Shown here piece by piece: positions 22,251 to 32,320 of a DNA stretch of 41,350 nt; the stretch's first letter is position 1, and each line of letters begins with the position of its first letter. The stretch covers positions 1 through 41,350 of the forward strand of contig NW_024468615.1 in the NCBI RefSeq assembly GCF_001632365.1. The letters run 5' to 3'. The stretch is from Laetiporus sulphureus 93-53 (lineage: Eukaryota > Basidiomycota > Agaricomycetes > Polyporales > Laetiporaceae). The position numbers and the translations under genes are program-made. The notes below the pieces were generated by a model. That model searched no databases and was not told the DNA's origin. It saw nothing but the letters and a program-made list of their open reading frames with translations.

Positions 22251-22342
22251 TGTGTGGATAGGTGAAACACGACTCCTGTGATTGGTAATGGCACAGAGGT
22301 GATGGAAGGCCACTGTCATAGATGAGTCAGAGTCCAGAATTG

Positions 22343-22350
22343 TATATAAA
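22343..22350 (+). promoter_or_regulatory. TATA box upstream of the plus-strand gene at 22391
   Basis: TATATAAA lies 41 bases before the first ATG. With the minus-strand TATA at 22245-22250 it makes a compact divergent promoter of about 270 bp. Confidence 0.4.
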
Positions 22351-22390
22351 TGGCTGAATGAAGACAGTTAGCATTGCAGATACTCATCCG

Positions 22391-23054
22391 ATGATGGTGC
22401 GAACCGTATTCAACAATGCGGAGTTGGTCACGAGTACATTTTTATGATCACTTGCTCGTGAATTATTGGAAAAGAGACACAAAGCAGTCAGGTAACTTTC
22501 ATGAAATTGTGTTGCATGTCAGTATGTTGATCAATGAGTAGCAGGGTGCAAATGTTACTCACAATTGCAGATGAAAGATCATCGTTTTACTCTGTCAAAC
22601 GCCATCCAACAGAGGAGATAGAGTGGGTCAACATCAATCATGCAAGGCCAGCCTCACGGATGCTGTTCCACAATGCAAGTCCGATGACTGTGTCAATGGT
22701 TGGAGTAGTTGTCGCAATTGACATCGACGATGAAGGAGGAATCACAGAGTTATCAATCGTGCCTATGCGAGAAAGCGAGTGTCGTTCGATGTGGAGCTGA
22801 TGGAGTTGAATGAGCGAGACATGGAGATTTTCAAGGTGACTACGAACGATGCTGTAACAGAGGTGATGGATCTGCGAGAGAACACCACCATCATAAGACC
22901 ACTAGGTACTGACAGATATCTCGTTCCTCGAGGATCATTGGTGTTGATGTGTTATGCAGTTGTGCATGAGCAGAATGGACACAGAGAAGACAGGGTGCAT
23001 TTGTGTCTGGTGGACGTTTATATACTGTACAAAGCGATCTCATGCCACGTGTAG
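22391..23054 (+). pseudogene. Spliced gene of unknown function, divergent from the F-box-like gene
   Basis: Exon 1 starts at ATG 22391 (22394 also possible): MMVRTVFNNAELVTSTFL, then TGA at 22445, then SLARELLEKRHKAV. A 53-bp intron at 22492-22544 (GTAACT..GCAG) joins in phase to VQMLLTIADERSSFYSVKR. The protein goes on with MTVSMVGVVVAIDIDDEGG, loses one base in the AAA run at 22772-22774, and continues RVSFDVELMELNERDM to REDRVHLCLVDVYIL, ending at 23054. The alternating hydrophobic strands around VSMVGVVVAIDID and LVPRGSLVLMCYAVV suggest a beta-barrel, perhaps OB-like, but that is weak. Correct splice phase and a TATA box argue that this was a genuine gene. No family name. Confidence 0.5.
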
Positions 23055-23440
23055 ATTATACAGTAAATGTGTAGGTTGGGATGCAGTGAGTACGACGATT
23101 TACACTCACACATGTAGAATATGATGAGTGGTGCCTGGTTTGTGGTACAAAGCTCATCCTTGCGAACTGTAGTGTAGAACATAATGAAAGGAATGCGGAA
23201 AAGTGAGTATTTGTGAGCAAATATAAAGTACAGCGGGAATGATGTCGACGGGAGCTAAAGATTACAACAACATGGTACGATATGATGTCGAACAGCATGG
23301 GAAGCAAAAGTGATCAAGCATATATGTCGATGACGGCCGTGTATTATAAGCCACGGAGGATATATGTGGAAGCATATCGTAAAGAACAATAAGATATTAG
23401 GGCATGACGTTGGACAGGAAAAGAAGCAAAAGTTACTACG
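23055..23440. other. Intergenic interval between two gene remnants
   Basis: Only short overlapping ORFs are seen, with no recognised motif. It separates the ends of the convergent plus-strand gene (23054) and minus-strand gene (about 23440). Confidence 0.4.
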
Positions 23441-24454
23441 CATCCTGTACCATCTTACAAGAGGTTTTGATGGAATGGTAAGTGGTCAGGAAGGTTTGTT
23501 GATCATCGCTTTTCGTGGGCACCACACACGATGACAACTTTACACCTAGAGCCTGATGACCATTAAGTGGGATGTTGATGAGCAAATAAAGAGTAGACGT
23601 ACCTTGATCTCTCCTGCAGATTGCAAGTGAACAATTTCATTCATGGTAAAGTGAACATGTGTACGAGCATGATCTCCAGTGCCTGAGAGTGCGATGTCGG
23701 TGAAGACGCTGACATCTATGAAATCACCAGGCCTAAGGAGCGAAGGTTTGCAGAGAGAAATGGATGAGTCTGGCTTTCAAATAGATGTGCATATGCGGTG
23801 GGTAATCACCCACTGATGAGCGCATTTGCATGCATCCGCAGCACGAGAATTGCTCGAGTCGATGAACGAGCATACTGGCTGCTGTCCCGGCTGGACCTGG
23901 TGAAAAGTTCAGTGTAGTCAAGTGCTATCAGACTACGTGTGAGATACCTTAGTGAATACAGAACGACAGAGAAATAAGGTTGACAATGTTAGAGTTTGCG
24001 ATTGGTAAGACACGTGAGGCCAAACAGAGATATGTATCAGTTCATGGACAGTTTCGAGGCACTGTTTTTGCACGTTGAAAGGGGCTTCCTGTCCTTTGGA
24101 CTCGAGCTCGATAAATTGAATGGCCTTAGGGGCATTGTGGACTTGACTGTGAGGTAAAATGGAATTAAGGAATGTATGGTTAACAGAGGAAGTGGACTCA
24201 TCCGTTCCAATTTCCTGTACTTTCGAGGCATACATCTTAATGAAACCCTGCAACCATATGAGAACTTGCTTTCTACTAGTGCCTGGGTCAGGTGGCAAGA
24301 CGGTGGATGAATATAATAGATGATAGATCCTAAGCCCATGTCGGTTCTGACTGTCGGCATGGTCAACGTCAGCCCATTCCACCAAGAAGTCAACATCGGT
24401 AGGTATAACCTGCCATGAAGGTAGTGTTACGATGTTTCCGTCCTCTTTCAGCAT
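23440..24454 (-). pseudogene. Spliced gene remnant, unrecognised product
   Basis: The upstream part (24454-23933) is open for 173 codons, with LPSWQVIPTDVDFLVEWADV, WLQGFIKMYASKVQEIGTDE and FIELESKGQEAPFNVQKQ. Further down, after less clear sequence, RPGDFIDVSVFTDIALSGTG to VHLQSAGEIK (about 23732-23603) ends at a GTACGT donor. A 50-bp intron (23553-23602) joins it to LGVKLSSCVVPTKSDDQQTF. The RPGDF-V-V phrase resembles a beta-rich domain but does not identify a family for me. It lies just downstream of the Helitron peptidase domain on the same strand, so it is either Helitron cargo or neighbouring host sequence. Confidence 0.45.
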
Positions 24455-24475
24455 GCATCCAATCTTTTGAGGTCA

Positions 24476-24709
24476 TTAATCATGAACGAGACCCTCTTGA
24501 GCTAAGCACATCAAATGGTAAGATTGGGAGACAAACTGAACAGAGAACATGCACCGGTCATGAAGGACATTGTTAACAAAGGGCAGAGGAAATAGACAGC
24601 AGAGGGCGGGAGGTGAGGATGTTATACCCACGTGAAAACAATCTCCTATGACAGTCAAGACCAGACCTAGTTCAATAACAAAGTGGAGTATATGTGGCGC
24701 ACTACGCAT
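24476..24709 (-). other. Helitron protein tail or spacer, unassigned
   Basis: A 77-codon open stretch continues the frame after the peptidase domain of the Helitron protein. The sequence (CLFPLPFVNNVLHDRCMF) has no recognised motif. It may be 3' untranslated or spacer sequence. Confidence 0.3.
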
Positions 24710-25902
24710 AAAATATCAGGTGTGCATTTCAACCATATGCATGACGTAAGTCGGAATCTGTCTCCTGAATACAGGATCTGCCAGTTACGATGCCGTCATG
24801 ATACCATATGACACCCGCTCATGATATGTATCGAGCTGTGAAATGGTTGCCACCTGCATACATGACACCAATGAGCATTTTATTCATCTGATGCTCTCCC
24901 ACGCTGATCATTAATGAATGGTCTATGTCAATGATGGGTGTTCTGTCTGAAGCGTGAGGAAGCTCTAAGATCAATAAAGGAGAATCATGCACCAATTGTG
25001 TCATCTGTGGCAAATGGACGTTACAAGTGCGACATGCAGTCTCAGGACATGAGGATAGGATGGTTGCAAGTATTTTGTCTGTAGAGGTGTGCAACGGAGT
25101 ATGAGAAAGGTGGTCCCATGTAGTAGGGTACACGTTGACAATGTTACCTATGAATTCACCGCCCATGTTAGCACCAGATAGAGAACAACCAGAGCAATAG
25201 GTGGTTGTGGAGAACACGGAGTGGATTCCATCCAGTATAGCTTCCAATACTTGAAACAGCAATGGTCAGATGAGAACCGTAGTGAGGGAAGCGTGCAGCA
25301 TTCATTCCATACAACACATTTCTCATTGTGTCATGCACCGTTTCCAGAAGACGGAGGTCCATGGTGGCAGCAGAAAAACTATTAAGTAAATCAGCAAGGA
25401 CAGAGGGACAGTTCATTTGCTGTTGTACAGAAGTTAATGACCCTTCACGATACAAGTTCCACAGGATGCAAAGAATTGCATCATAGGCACAGCTGTAATT
25501 GTGACTGTCCCAGATTAGATCAGAAGGGACGTAGTAAGTCATGTCATGAGAGGAATTGTTGTCGCCATGCAGACACACATGTTTGGATGAAGATTCGTCT
25601 GTGGCTGATGTCCAGCAACCTTCGATGCGATGAGAGCACTTCTGCAGAGGAGCAGTGGACAAATGAACAGCAGTTGGTGATTGCACTGATGATGTATCTT
25701 CTGTGGAGGTGGTATGGACAGCATCGTGTTTGTGTTGTCTAGATGCTGGTGGCTGGCATCTACCTATAATTCTCCACTGTCCATCTTCAGTTGTAACATG
25801 CATGGAAGTGTCTGGCTCACTCGACCAGTCAAGTGCTCGAGGTATACATTTAGGAACAAGGGACACACCCTTCCAACGTTGAAATGAACTGATCAAAGAT
25901 GA
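24710..25902 (-). pseudogene. USP-like cysteine peptidase domain fused to the Helitron helicase
   Basis: After the helicase (TGA at 25903) the same frame continues with LISSFQRWKGVSLVP and a long linker, then a Cys box, WDSHNYSCAYDAILCILWN, with the likely nucleophile Cys at 25489-25491. After a shift near 25262 another frame carries paired cysteines (YCSGC and CPETACRTC, zinc-finger-like), then the His box YAGGNHFTARYIS (His at 24843-24845), then, past a TGA at 24819, VIWYHDGIVTG and a final hydrophobic strand. Cys box, zinc fingers, His box and WYHDG in this order match the ubiquitin-specific protease (C19) layout. The assignment is by motif order only. The role is unknown; it might remove ubiquitin from the transposition machinery or process the polyprotein. 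Confidence 0.6.
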
Positions 25903-27460
25903 TCATGCTACACCACATACATTATCGTGTAAGTCATTTTCATACTGAAGCCATGTAATCTCATCGAGCAATTCCAGGTGGCAAAATTCCCAGCACAAAG
26001 CACCTGATAGCCCTCCACAGACCTTGTTTGCATCAAATCTACCAATAATTACAGTTTTGTGCAGAGAAGAACTGCAGGACAAGCAAGTGTATATAGACTG
26101 ATGATTTCGGCAGTGCATTAGATGACAAACGTTGAATGGTCTAGTGCGACCTTGCGAACAGAAATCTGTCATAGCAAAGTAAGGCAGCACGTAAATCTGC
26201 TCCCGCTCTATAAGCACGGATGAATCCGTTGGTAACAGACAATGAATTCGATCCTTGTTGCATGTCAACGGAATCACATTCTCAGGTAAGCCATCAAGCT
26301 GAAAAGGCTTTGGAGGAGACGTGAGTTTAACAAATAAAGTATCCAGGACATCCTGCCCTAAGGGAGTATGGAAGCTACTCCATGCATATACTGTACCCTC
26401 CACACCATTGGTTACACAAATCTCAGTGGCTTCATTATACTTCAGTAGGACAGGCATCTCCTTGCATAAAGACAATATACCTGCACAATGTTCAGTCAAT
26501 GACGGAGGTAGCCTCCACAGAATGTTTTGCAAAAGTGATGAAATATGGTCAGAGTTTCGCATCGGATCAGTTACAGAACAATCTGTTCGATAATCGGTAC
26601 GTGATGAAGATGTACGAGATGGAGAGGCCCAACAATCAATGAAATAAAAGTGAGTTAGCTGCTGATGATGTTCACGAGCAAAACGCTCAGCTGAATGCAT
26701 ATTAATCGCATCTCGGTGCGAGTTCAAACCCGTAATGATGGCAACATTATGGAACTCAGCCCATGTCAGGTCATTTCCAATATCAGACGGTGAGACTATA
26801 CGTGAGCAGATTAGATCGATGTCATCATCTGTACACACCTTGTATCACAGATTTTCCAACATTGTTCAGAATTGCTGATCATCTGCAGACATACCTCTCT
26901 GTCACATATTTCTTCGCAGAATGACAACCGTTGTGAACTGATGCCACAGAGCCTTTCTGACGGCATTTCGCTGGGCAGAAAGAGAGATGCCATCAGACCA
27001 AGCACTGACAGAATCAGAATACAAAGCATATTCTGAAGGGGCAGCAGGTCTAAGTTGTGCAAAGTCCTCTACTACGGTGACATTGTGACCTCCAAAGCTC
27101 TCATCAGGTTTATTCATTGCCTTCGACAATTGTGCACTGATTTGATATAGTTGAGAACAGGATACCATTGAAATCTCGTCGATGAAAAGGAGATCGATGT
27201 CCTTCAGACGACCACGAACCTTCACCAATGCAGTCTGGGATAAGGGATGATCCGCTGAAGATTGCTTGCCAAATCTGAGTAACAAGTGATATGTAGAGCC
27301 ATTGATTAATGCTGCAGCGAATCCTGTAGGGGCGACGAGTTCGAAATGAAAGCTCTCATCACGACGTTCAAGCAGACATACCAGCACATGAATAACCTGG
27401 GATTTTTCCGTGCCGCCCATACCACCAAGATACATTCGTAAACCTTTTCAGTCACAATGT
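25903..27460 (-). pseudogene. Helitron PIF1-type DNA helicase domain
   Basis: Superfamily 1B motifs occur in order: Walker A as GGMGGTEKSQ near 27400-27425, Walker B LLFIDEISM near 27170-27190, motif III as GGHNVTVVEDFAQLRP near 27060-27085, VVILRRNM near 26905, then after stops MPVLLKYNEATEICVTNG near 26435-26460 and FAMTDFCSQGRTRPFN near 26130-26180. The usual Walker A is GGTGKS; here Gly is Glu (codon 27406-27408), and the usual GDFAQLPP is EDFAQLRP, so ATP binding is probably lost. In-frame TGA at 26845, 26866 and 26902 fall where basidiomycete Helitrons have Arg in the NMRQ and FRTALENMRY phrases; others are at 27448, 27490 and 25903. The domain would unwind DNA during rolling-circle transposition. 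Confidence 0.9.
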
Positions 27461-28505
27461 ATCACGAAATCACAGACAATCATGAATGCTCACTGCTGTT
27501 CATCATTGAGGTCGTATTCAGTAAGCACAGCATGCACAACATATACATAATGTTGCATCCTGAAGCGGAAGTGCGACACCAGTTTCATCTGTACTACTGG
27601 CATCAGCAGGCATCTGTAATGCACAGATGAAAGGATCTTAACAGTATCAAGCCATGAAGGATCAGTAAGTGAAAGTGGCCGCGAAGAGGTGAATGGCTCA
27701 GAAGAGGGTTTGATACCCATACGTTTGATCACTTCCTGTTCTTTAGATTGCATCAACAGTTCCTTCCGCAGAGTAGGTGGCCTGTGCCGAAGCGGCAAAA
27801 AAGATTCATGCATATATTCATCCGGAGAAGGGATGTCATCACCATGTAAAGTGCTAAGGAGATGACACATGCTGTCAATTTCAGAATGCTTACGAGCTGT
27901 TTTCTTGCCAACGATGGCATCAGCGTGAATGATCTGTCATATCCAATCATCTTGCGTGCTGTTTTCAAGCAGGCTTTGTTCACCGTTATCTGCATCGATG
28001 TGATCCATATCATGTTGATTGATAAATGTAAGCCCTAAGTTTGAGTGAGGATGTTGCCTCCGTTGCGCAGTGAAGTCATCTCTGGAATCGTTGCACTCAC
28101 ACAAAATGTTCATACCTTTCATAATTAGCATATGCTCGACCAAAAATGTGGTATGCCTGAGTGCATCTTTCCATGACTGTCGAGCCAGTTTGAGATCGCA
28201 GCCAGTTCTCCATCCACCAGGCTTAAAAAAATCAGCATAGTCCGACAATATAGATCCCTGTCACCCTTTTCAGAATGAGGCAATGCACGACCAACAAAAT
28301 TGATGGTGTATGACAGCCGCTGTTCCAACTCGACATGGGCATGAGTCGAATGCAAAGGATGTGTGCCAAGAAACCTATGCTCAGTAGTATATATTTTATC
28401 ACTGGAAGCACTGTTCCTCAAAACACGGGTGTCAGAGTGCACGATAATCATATAAGCACCAAGAAGAAAAATAATCAGGACGGTATAGATAATCGTTGAC
28501 ATGAT
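27461..28505 (-). pseudogene. Helitron protein, linker between Rep and helicase
   Basis: It contains the conserved basidiomycete Helitron phrases: YLYRPDYFSS near 28480, THPLHSTHAHVELEQRLSYT and FVGRALPHSEKGDRDLYCRT near 28270-28370, then CDLKLARQSWKDALRHTTFL near 28150-28200, and SLTDPSWLDTV near 27650. The frame changes at least twice between 28505 and 28250, and stops occur at 27937 and 27490. A position that families usually show as LNEEQ lies at 27495-27510 (LNDEQQ), just before the helicase. Confidence 0.8.
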
Positions 28506-30430
28506 TTAGCTTGACCACTCACCCATTGACGAGACCCACAACAACACATTCGTTAGCATCGACATTACCATTGTCAACATCATTATGGTTTTCAACATCA
28601 TCGAAACAAATTGTTCATGCAAAACAGATGATGGCTTATCAGCATGTTGCGTATACAACACATATGATGACCAGAAACATAAATTGAACCGATCACTCTC
28701 AAAGTGATCCGGCAATCTGAGCTGATACAGAGCCATCATGGGTCTGCCAGTCTCCATTTTTGCAGTCAAGCTATTCACTGCCCATGTCAGAATTGTTTGA
28801 GCCTTGTGAGCATCAGATTGATGCTCAGAGAACATGTCACTAAATGACCAAGCACATTGAGAACTGCCTCAAAAACTGCATGTGCAGATAACGGTGTTTT
28901 TGTAATGTAGTCTGAAATATAAGCCACCACAGCACGAGCATGTGTCCCTGACAACATACACGTAACATCAGTGTTGCAACGAAAACAATATGTCAGCACA
29001 GGATTGAAAGTGTTAAGGAAAGGTTCCAATTTTTTGAAACGCAACGCACCATTGTTCAAATCAACGATAGTCTCAGGAATAATTTCACGAGGAAAGTGGG
29101 CCTGACATTGTTTCATGCTGTTATATATACGCTGACACCCTTTACCACAATGGTGCTGATTAGAGCTGTATAGAATGCTGTCAACGTCTCTCAGAAAGGC
29201 AGAATACCATTGATCGATGGAAGAAGTGAAAGAAAGCGGAGGCAGAGGAATGGGTAACATTGTCAGTGGATCGAAAGCATATTCACCTGCTTCAAAATGA
29301 GATGCAATCATATCACGATCACCTGTGAAATAGTCACCTGAATGGCAATGTTTCAGTCAAGCAATCAATTCTAATTGAAAGCTGAAATTGGATAGCAGTC
29401 GGTCACAGATTTCCTGAGGGCTGAGCGAGTGCGCCACCCAAAGCAAAGCATGTAACAGAAGAGTGAGATGATTCTGAGACTCCACAGTTCTGTAATAGGC
29501 AGAATTATGACCAAAAATGCCGTCCTCATCAGTACCGGCACGGACGATGTACTTGAAAAATGCAAGAACCATCACATGAAAGAACCTAGCACACACAACT
29601 GGATTTCACACAATGATGCGCAAACACGTCCCATCATCACGCAAACCTGTACTAGCATCTGCAAGGTCAATACATTCACTGCAGTAATACAGGCATAGAG
29701 GATGTTTGAAATTCTCGGGTGCAAATGTTACAAAAAACACTGGCATGTCATGTTTTATGATCATCGACCGAATCTCACTACGCTGATATTTGCGAGCCAT
29801 AGCAGAGCCATCGACGTGACCTGCAACATGATCAACCAAGTTTAACAGTTTGAAACACTCACGTTCTGCATCATCCTGAGGTGCAAGGTATTTACTATCA
29901 GAGCCTTCGCCACGATCGACGAGACGCTGCAATGCGACCATATCAACATTAAGCAGTTGCTCGACAACAGATGTCATATTTCTTTTATGCGTTAACAGAT
30001 AACCACCGAGGCTGGATGACCTTATCTGTTCTTGATTGAATGCGATGAACAGAAAGTATTCATCAGTCTGAAATCTTCGATCAGCATACATCAGTAAATG
30101 ATGGACCTGCATCCGACGGTCTATGCACGTGTGGATCTTATTGTTACCTATACCACCCAACCCAAATGGAAATAGCCAAGGGAATATCGATGGGTATAAA
30201 TGCGAATTATTGAATATGGACTCAGGTTCATGGGCATGACCATATGCGACCACACGACCACCATGGTGAAAATGATTCAACGCACGTGCCACACGATCAT
30301 TATATGTCATGTCTGTGAGATTTGTGCCTGTTAATGCATTTACAGCAAATGAACACATTCCTTTCTCGGTGCTGAGCTCAACATCAGTCTCAGAAACTGA
30401 CATGCTATGACCCTCTGTAGAACCATCCGT
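28506..30430 (-). pseudogene. Helitron Rep (HUH endonuclease) domain
   Basis: Landmarks of the Helitron_like_N/Rep region in order: YPSIFPWLFPFGLGGIG near 30160-30200; a helical stretch with EYFLFIAFNQEQIR; the strand FFVTFAPENFKHPLCLYY near 29695-29745; CARFFHVMVLAFFKY near 29550-29590; then LTLLLHALLW near 29440-29465. The family has an H-L-H pair at this last site, and the first His is Leu here (codon 29456-29458). The two Rep tyrosines are kept in AYISDYITK (28919-28921 and 28907-28909), and a HHCGKGC metal-type motif lies near 29135-29160. TGA stops lie at 29606 and 29357. The frame changes near 28848 by one base at a GG run. Rep nicks and joins single strands, but the His loss makes this copy doubtful as a nuclease. 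Confidence 0.9.
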
Positions 30431-32221
30431 TCAGTGATATATCACTGACATAGGAGGAACACGCTCGAAATATGTAGCGAGGTTGTCCTCAAACACGATC
30501 ACATCACGGTAATCAGCATGATTCAATCGCAGCCAATGAAGAGCAGCATAGACAGCCATATGGTGCAGCAAAAGTGAAGTGCATTTGAAGTCATCATCAG
30601 TAGGTTGACACGGACCAGTAAATAACACTGCAAGACACAAATCAAGGTCGGACTGAGGCGGCGGGAGCACATCAAAAAATGTTCTGACTGGTTGCGCAAA
30701 AACGACCGCATTCACCCTCATTTTACATTGACCCTTGTCAACCTTAACAATGAATGCATTGTGACGGCATCTAGCAATTGCAAGTTTCTCAACAAAGGAA
30801 AGATTGTGCAACTCCACAGGAACGTCACCCACCTATAAACCGTTCACGAGTGACTCTCAAGGTAAAGTGTGGCAGCTAAGCGTGCTGAGACACAAGTCAC
30901 AAATGTCGACCACATTCTCGCCTTCATACAAATATACAGCATCAGCATATAGGACCAGTCCTCAAAGCTCAACAGTAGCATCTGTAGCATATTGACGCTC
31001 CTCACATGTAATGCCATCACCAGAGTGCACCAAAGGATGAAGATCAATAGACGTCAGAGCGTGATGACTCAAACACAATAACTGCACAAGACGAGCACAC
31101 ACTGCACATGGCCACTCACCAATAACAATGGGAGAGAAACTATCACACCATTGCCTGACAATGTTCCCCATAGCCACATTACTTAACGGAGCAGGGGGGA
31201 ACTGAGTGGCACTGCAAGACGAGGATAAATGAACGTCAGAAACATCATTCATTGGCATAGAAGAAGACACCGATGACGTCGAAGCGGAGTCCACAACGTG
31301 GCAAAATACAGTGACGATCTGCTCACACGACGACGCGCAACATTGATGGATGGTAAGCAACACACTAACATTGAATGTGTTATGATTGCATTCACTGATA
31401 ACAATACCATAAACAATGGCCACATCAAGCATAGCATCAAGCGGCAAGACAAGCACCAAATACGACAGGGGCACCTCAACTGCAAAATCATCTACACGAA
31501 ATGCTGTCTGCAAAGCAAGACACCATTTTAACGAGCAAACAAATTAGACAGACTCACAGTCATCACGCGCTGCACCAAACACAATGGGATATGGATGGCA
31601 TAATGCGTGTGGGATTACCGACGAACAGGAAATGTCTTCGATGGTATGATCTACTGGCAAAGCAACAAATTCACATAATGTAGAAGGACACATATCATCG
31701 CAAATATGGTGCTGTGGCGTGCACACAATGGCATCAAGTAATCGTTCTGACTGTCTGAGCCTGATACCATGCAGTCGAAGCAACAGGATCAAAGACCGAT
31801 AAGGGATCCGACCGGCGAGAAACGATATGGGAAGATCATATTGCAAGCGCCCGTTCATACCAGCGACAGTAAATCCATGAAACAGCAGGAACGAACTGCA
31901 ATACAGAAGCCGGGAGTCGTTCCTTAATCCCGGTGCCATGAACGAAAGCTCACAGACAGCAAAAACGTTACAGCGATGATCGGCAGCCTCATTGGATGGA
32001 CGAGGGGTGCAATCAACAAATAAAGACATGCGGGCTATAGAATGGCCCTGCACATAGATAGCAAAGTTATAGGCAGGACTATCGGCCACACAACACAGGA
32101 CGTGAATAAAGTCGGACGATGACGAATAGAGTGACAGAGAAAAAGAAGCTACAGGGAGCAGAGACCGCCAACATATGCAATCAGCACCACAAGCATGAAA
32201 CAGGGGCACCGTTGGAGCCAT
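30431..32221 (-). pseudogene. Helitron protein N-terminal region, including a DUF6570-like part
   Basis: One frame runs from the ATG at 32221, broken by TAA (31544), TGA (30962, 30857), TAG (30833) and TGA (30431). The first 225 residues are not recognised. A metal-type WPCAVCARLVQLLCLS lies near 31085-31125. The stretch around 30860-30790, with CDLCLSTL, SLVNGL and VGDVPVELHNLSFVEKLAIA, has the layout of DUF6570, which precedes Helitron_like_N in basidiomycete Helitrons. GTGAGT..TTTGCAG borders around 31508-31557 could mark an intron instead of a true TAA stop, but the phases I tried do not join cleanly. Just upstream of the ATG on the minus strand lies CCCATTTTTTTACCCACACC, which looks like a Helitron 5' end region. 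Confidence 0.75.
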
Positions 32222-32320
32222 AGGTGTGGGTAAAAAAATGGGTTTCTGACTTATGTAATCACCCGTTCGTCGAAAGCATGTTATAACCTGAATGACAAGT
32301 CATTCGGAATAGTCATATCT
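32222..32320 (-). other. Probable 5' end region of the Helitron
   Basis: The minus strand from 32249 reads TCAGAAACCCATTTTTTTAC, starting with the TC typical of Helitron 5' ends, but the preceding base is G rather than the usual A. CpGs continue to about 32312, where GAATGAC..GTCATTC forms a palindrome (32292-32307). The exact boundary is unresolved, and I could not find a CTRR 3' end. Confidence 0.35.

Noticed and set aside
22119..22319. Minus-strand ORF of 66 codons upstream of the F-box-like gene
   Set aside because: It overlaps the TATA-like promoter region, has no motif, and is in a different frame from the gene.
31508..31557. Intron in the Helitron N-terminal region (GTGAGT..TTTGCAG)
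   Set aside because: The splice phases I tried do not restore the frame, while read-through of a TAA does, so I left it as a possibility only.
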